Positions 61,433 through 64,000 of a stretch of DNA of 64,000 nt are shown one piece after another (the first letter of the stretch is position 1; every line of letters begins with the position of its first letter). The stretch lies in contig CM069598.1 in the NCBI GenBank assembly GCA_035771175.1, forward strand, positions 7,781,413 through 7,845,412, in the 5' to 3' direction. The notes under the pieces were generated by a model. The model had not been told where the DNA came from. It searched no databases and saw only the letters and a list, made by a program, of their open reading frames with translations. Both the position numbers and the translations under genes were made by a program. The DNA comes from Paratinospora sagittata. Its lineage: Eukaryota > Streptophyta > Magnoliopsida > Ranunculales > Menispermaceae.

Positions 61433-62640
61433 GCATTTGAATCAAGATATATGCACTCTATAGCACCTTCCATTAGATATGTTATGTTATACTGCTTTCC
61501 ATTAAATGTTGTTGTAATTACTGCAACTGCTGTAATAACTAATACGCAGCATTGTTCAATAGCATTCTAATTTACATTTCTTATGTTTTCCCTTCTCTTT
61601 TACATTGCTGAGCGTTTACCCACTCTCTTTCCCTTTGCCAAATGCCAATTAAAGTTTTGATTCCTTGGAAAGTTGTTAATTATCCTTTTTCATTCATTTC
61701 TTGTTTTTGCCTGCTCTTTTACGCTGATCTTGGAACCACTCTGTTCTCTACTTGATCCGAGGGCATGATGAAATTTTTTGTCCATTATCTCTGAAGTAGA
61801 GTTTCAGTTCTTATCCTTTGTGACTATTTGTTTCAGTGCAAGTTGACACTTTCACCGTACTTCTGTACCACAGTATATTGACCTTTACTTTTCCGATCTT
61901 GGTCTCTTAGGTGGTAATAAATCTTTGATTTCTAATATTTGTGGACATAGTTAATTAATACCATGACAGTAGATAATACATAGACATTGATGAAAAAGAC
62001 TAGGATAGATGAGGTCCCGGCAAATGGGCCAGTGGTGAGGTGACCCATGATGAGAGTGATGGACGTATAGCACAAGGTTCTGGTTAGGGCACGGGAAAAG
62101 ATTTGCAATACAACGTGTTTGATAGCTGCTTATTGTCGCGAGTACATATATTATTGAAGGTGAGATGACAACACTTTCCCTAGGGGTCAGAGTTTCCTTA
62201 TAGGCTACCGCTCGCTCGTTTGGTTGCTTTTGTGGATGTTCATTTTCTGGCCACATGACACGGAAAATTTTGTGCTCATTTTATTTATTGATGATGATAG
62301 CTTGATATATATTATTGAACTTTTATTTGAAAGTTATAACTTTTGAATCAAGTGATTTTTAATATGGTGTCAAGAGTTTTTAATTTTATAAGAGGTCTTG
62401 AGTTTAAGTTTTGTTATTAACATTTGCATCTTCTTTATTTGTATAATTAATTAATTTTTTTTTCTTTTATCTCTCTTTTAACTCTTTACGTGCAGGATGA
62501 GCCTGCATGTGTAGGGAATTGTTGGATTTTTATTTAAGAGTTGTAACTTTTGAATTTAATGATTTTTAACATGTTCTTTATCGCCCCACTTCAACATATT
62601 CTTACTTCAACATATTCAAACTCTAGAATAGAATTTAGGG
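61433..62640. other. 3' flank of the 52871 gene and intergenic DNA
   Basis: The first part is probably 3' UTR. A pair of about 45-bp direct repeats lies at 62322-62366 and 62529-62573 (each with GTTATAACTTTTGAAT or GTTGTAACTTTTGAAT and GATTTTTAA). No convincing ORF. Confidence 0.45.
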
Positions 62641-62648
62641 ATCTTTTT

Positions 62649-63516
62649 GGAGTTTAGGTCCGTACAAAGTGCAGGGTCTGCGACTTTCAAACAAATAGAT
62701 AATAGCTCACAAGTGTAACGAAAAAAAAAGAGAGGACAAGTTTGCCATTTTACGTAAATTTAACATTTAACAATCACCAAACTGCTACTTGGTGATTGAA
62801 ATGTAACAAAAATGACATCGTTTTGTAGATTTTTTTAATGTCTTTTAAATCATTCAAATCGAAATTGAGAAGAAAAATTTATGATTATGTTAAAGTTATA
62901 GGTCATTTTTAAATTGTGTAGCTTAAATTTATGATAATGTTGATCGACATAGCCTTTTATTTTTTTCATTTAAAATCATATTTGAGTGATTTAAAAAAAT
63001 GTTGAAAGAAAAGGAAAGAACTATGCAACAATGTACTCTGGTGGTTGTTAATAACATGTAAAGTGTAATGTATCTTAATAGTTATCATATTGGCAATCAG
63101 TGACTAAAGTGACTGGAGGTATTTAGTTGTGTAGATCTTTCTTTCCTCTTTTTAATCTCTTGAATCACTATAATTGAAGTTCGGATGAAAAAATTACTAT
63201 CGTTTAAAGTTTAAAAGTCATGTATTTAACTGATTGGCCAATCAGTCTAACTTTCTTGATAAGTGACCCGTTTGAAAAATAACTTGTAACTTGAAATAGT
63301 TATAATTTTTTTTTATTTAAATTTTAATTTAAGTAATTTAAAAAATATTAAAAAAAAAAATTTACAAAACTATGGACTTTTGATCATCCAATGACTGTTA
63401 AATATTAAATGCCCGTAAAAGGGCAAACTTGTCTTTTTTTTATAAAAAGTTGTACTAGGGATCTATTCTTTAAATTTTTGAAAGTCCTTACCTTGTACAT
63501 AGTTGAAAGACCTCCT
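62649..63516. mobile_element. Element with about 100-bp terminal inverted repeats
   Basis: The left arm (about 62649-62750) contains CGTACAAAGT, GACTTTCAAA and GGACAAGTTTGCCATTTTACG. The right arm (about 63415-63516) contains, in reverse complement, TGTACAAGGT, GACTTTCAAA and GACAAGTTTGCCC. Interior blocks (a CATTCAAATCGAAATTGAG block, a TTGAGTGATTTAAAAAAATG block, a GATTGGCCAATC palindrome) resemble the fold-back array at 9845-11620. It has no ORF. Long arms suggest a Mutator-like or fold-back element; no TSD was settled. Confidence 0.7.
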
Positions 63517-64000
63517 CAGCTTAAAAAAACACCCCTATAATTTAAAGGAAATGATAAAGTAGAGGATGATTTAAGGATTAGTCAATGAATGAAGATCATT
63601 TGGTTCAGAATTTGAAAGCAGAGAAATAATTCAAAAAGTAAAAATTCTGAAAACAGCTTCATATGTTTTCTTGAATATAATCTTTTATTTAGTAAAACTT
63701 TGAGAATTTAAATTTGAATATGTTCTTTTTTATGTTTTTGAGTTTTTTGGATATAGAAAATTATATCTAAATTGAGTCAACATTTATTTTTTCTACCTAT
63801 CATGTTAAGGTACTGAAAGGAGCATATAAATTAGAAACACATTGACGGCCTTATTTAGAATAGCTTTAGCATCTAGAAGAAAAATAAGTTTTTTTTAAAT
63901 GCAATGTCGAAACACACAAGTTGGTTGAGTCATGCTTTTGTAAAACTCCGAGAATTGTGATTTTCTACCGCAAAAGTAGATTTTTCAAATGGCAAAAAAA

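Overview
This is nuclear DNA from a eudicot plant. The genes are intron-rich with GT/AG splice sites, and every recognisable protein is of a plant-typical kind: a class III peroxidase, a tRNA wybutosine-synthesis fusion enzyme, eIF1/SUI1, augmin subunit 4, two PADRE/DUF4228 proteins, and a plant GPI-anchored protein family. Intergenic DNA is AT-rich and full of retroposon debris. I cannot name the species.

Layout. 1-2.3 kb: degraded retroelements, including two 5'-truncated LINEs with target-site duplications (TSDs). 3.5-5.4 kb (-): secreted peroxidase, four exons. 5.5-9.8 kb: no gene seen. 9.85-11.62 kb: array of about 420-bp units built from inverted halves. 11.8-12.1 kb: SINE. 13.0-21.9 kb (-): nine-exon TYW3-kelch-TYW2 fusion gene, with a LINE tail in one intron. 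22.3-23.35 kb: LINE remnant. 24.8-25.7 kb (-): eIF1. 29.36-33.52 kb (-): thirteen-exon augmin subunit 4. 36.36-38.11 kb: solo LTR with a perfect 5-bp TSD. 40.46-43.42 kb (+): two small N-terminal MGNC PADRE-domain paralogues. 42.2-44.1 kb: two SINE-like insertions. 46.7-50.8 kb (+): GPI-anchored protein gene containing a 12-nt microexon and a MITE. 52.0-52.3 kb: second copy of the 12-kb SINE. 52.87-61.43 kb (+): five-exon nuclear-looking protein of unknown function whose first intron carries a LINE with an inverted 5' half flanked by an 11-bp TSD. 62.65-63.52 kb: element with long inverted repeats, related in sequence to the 10-kb array.

The genes are independent housekeeping or stress genes, not a cluster or pathway. 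The exception is the PADRE pair, a local tandem duplication. Exon structures were assembled by hand from reading frame, splice-site dinucleotides, phase and remembered family sequences; all splice phases close without a frame break. No prokaryote-style system, CRISPR array or biosynthetic cluster was seen. The most unusual signals are the inverted (twin-priming-like) LINE, the microexon, the fold-back repeat array with its long-inverted-repeat relative, and the TYW fusion architecture.
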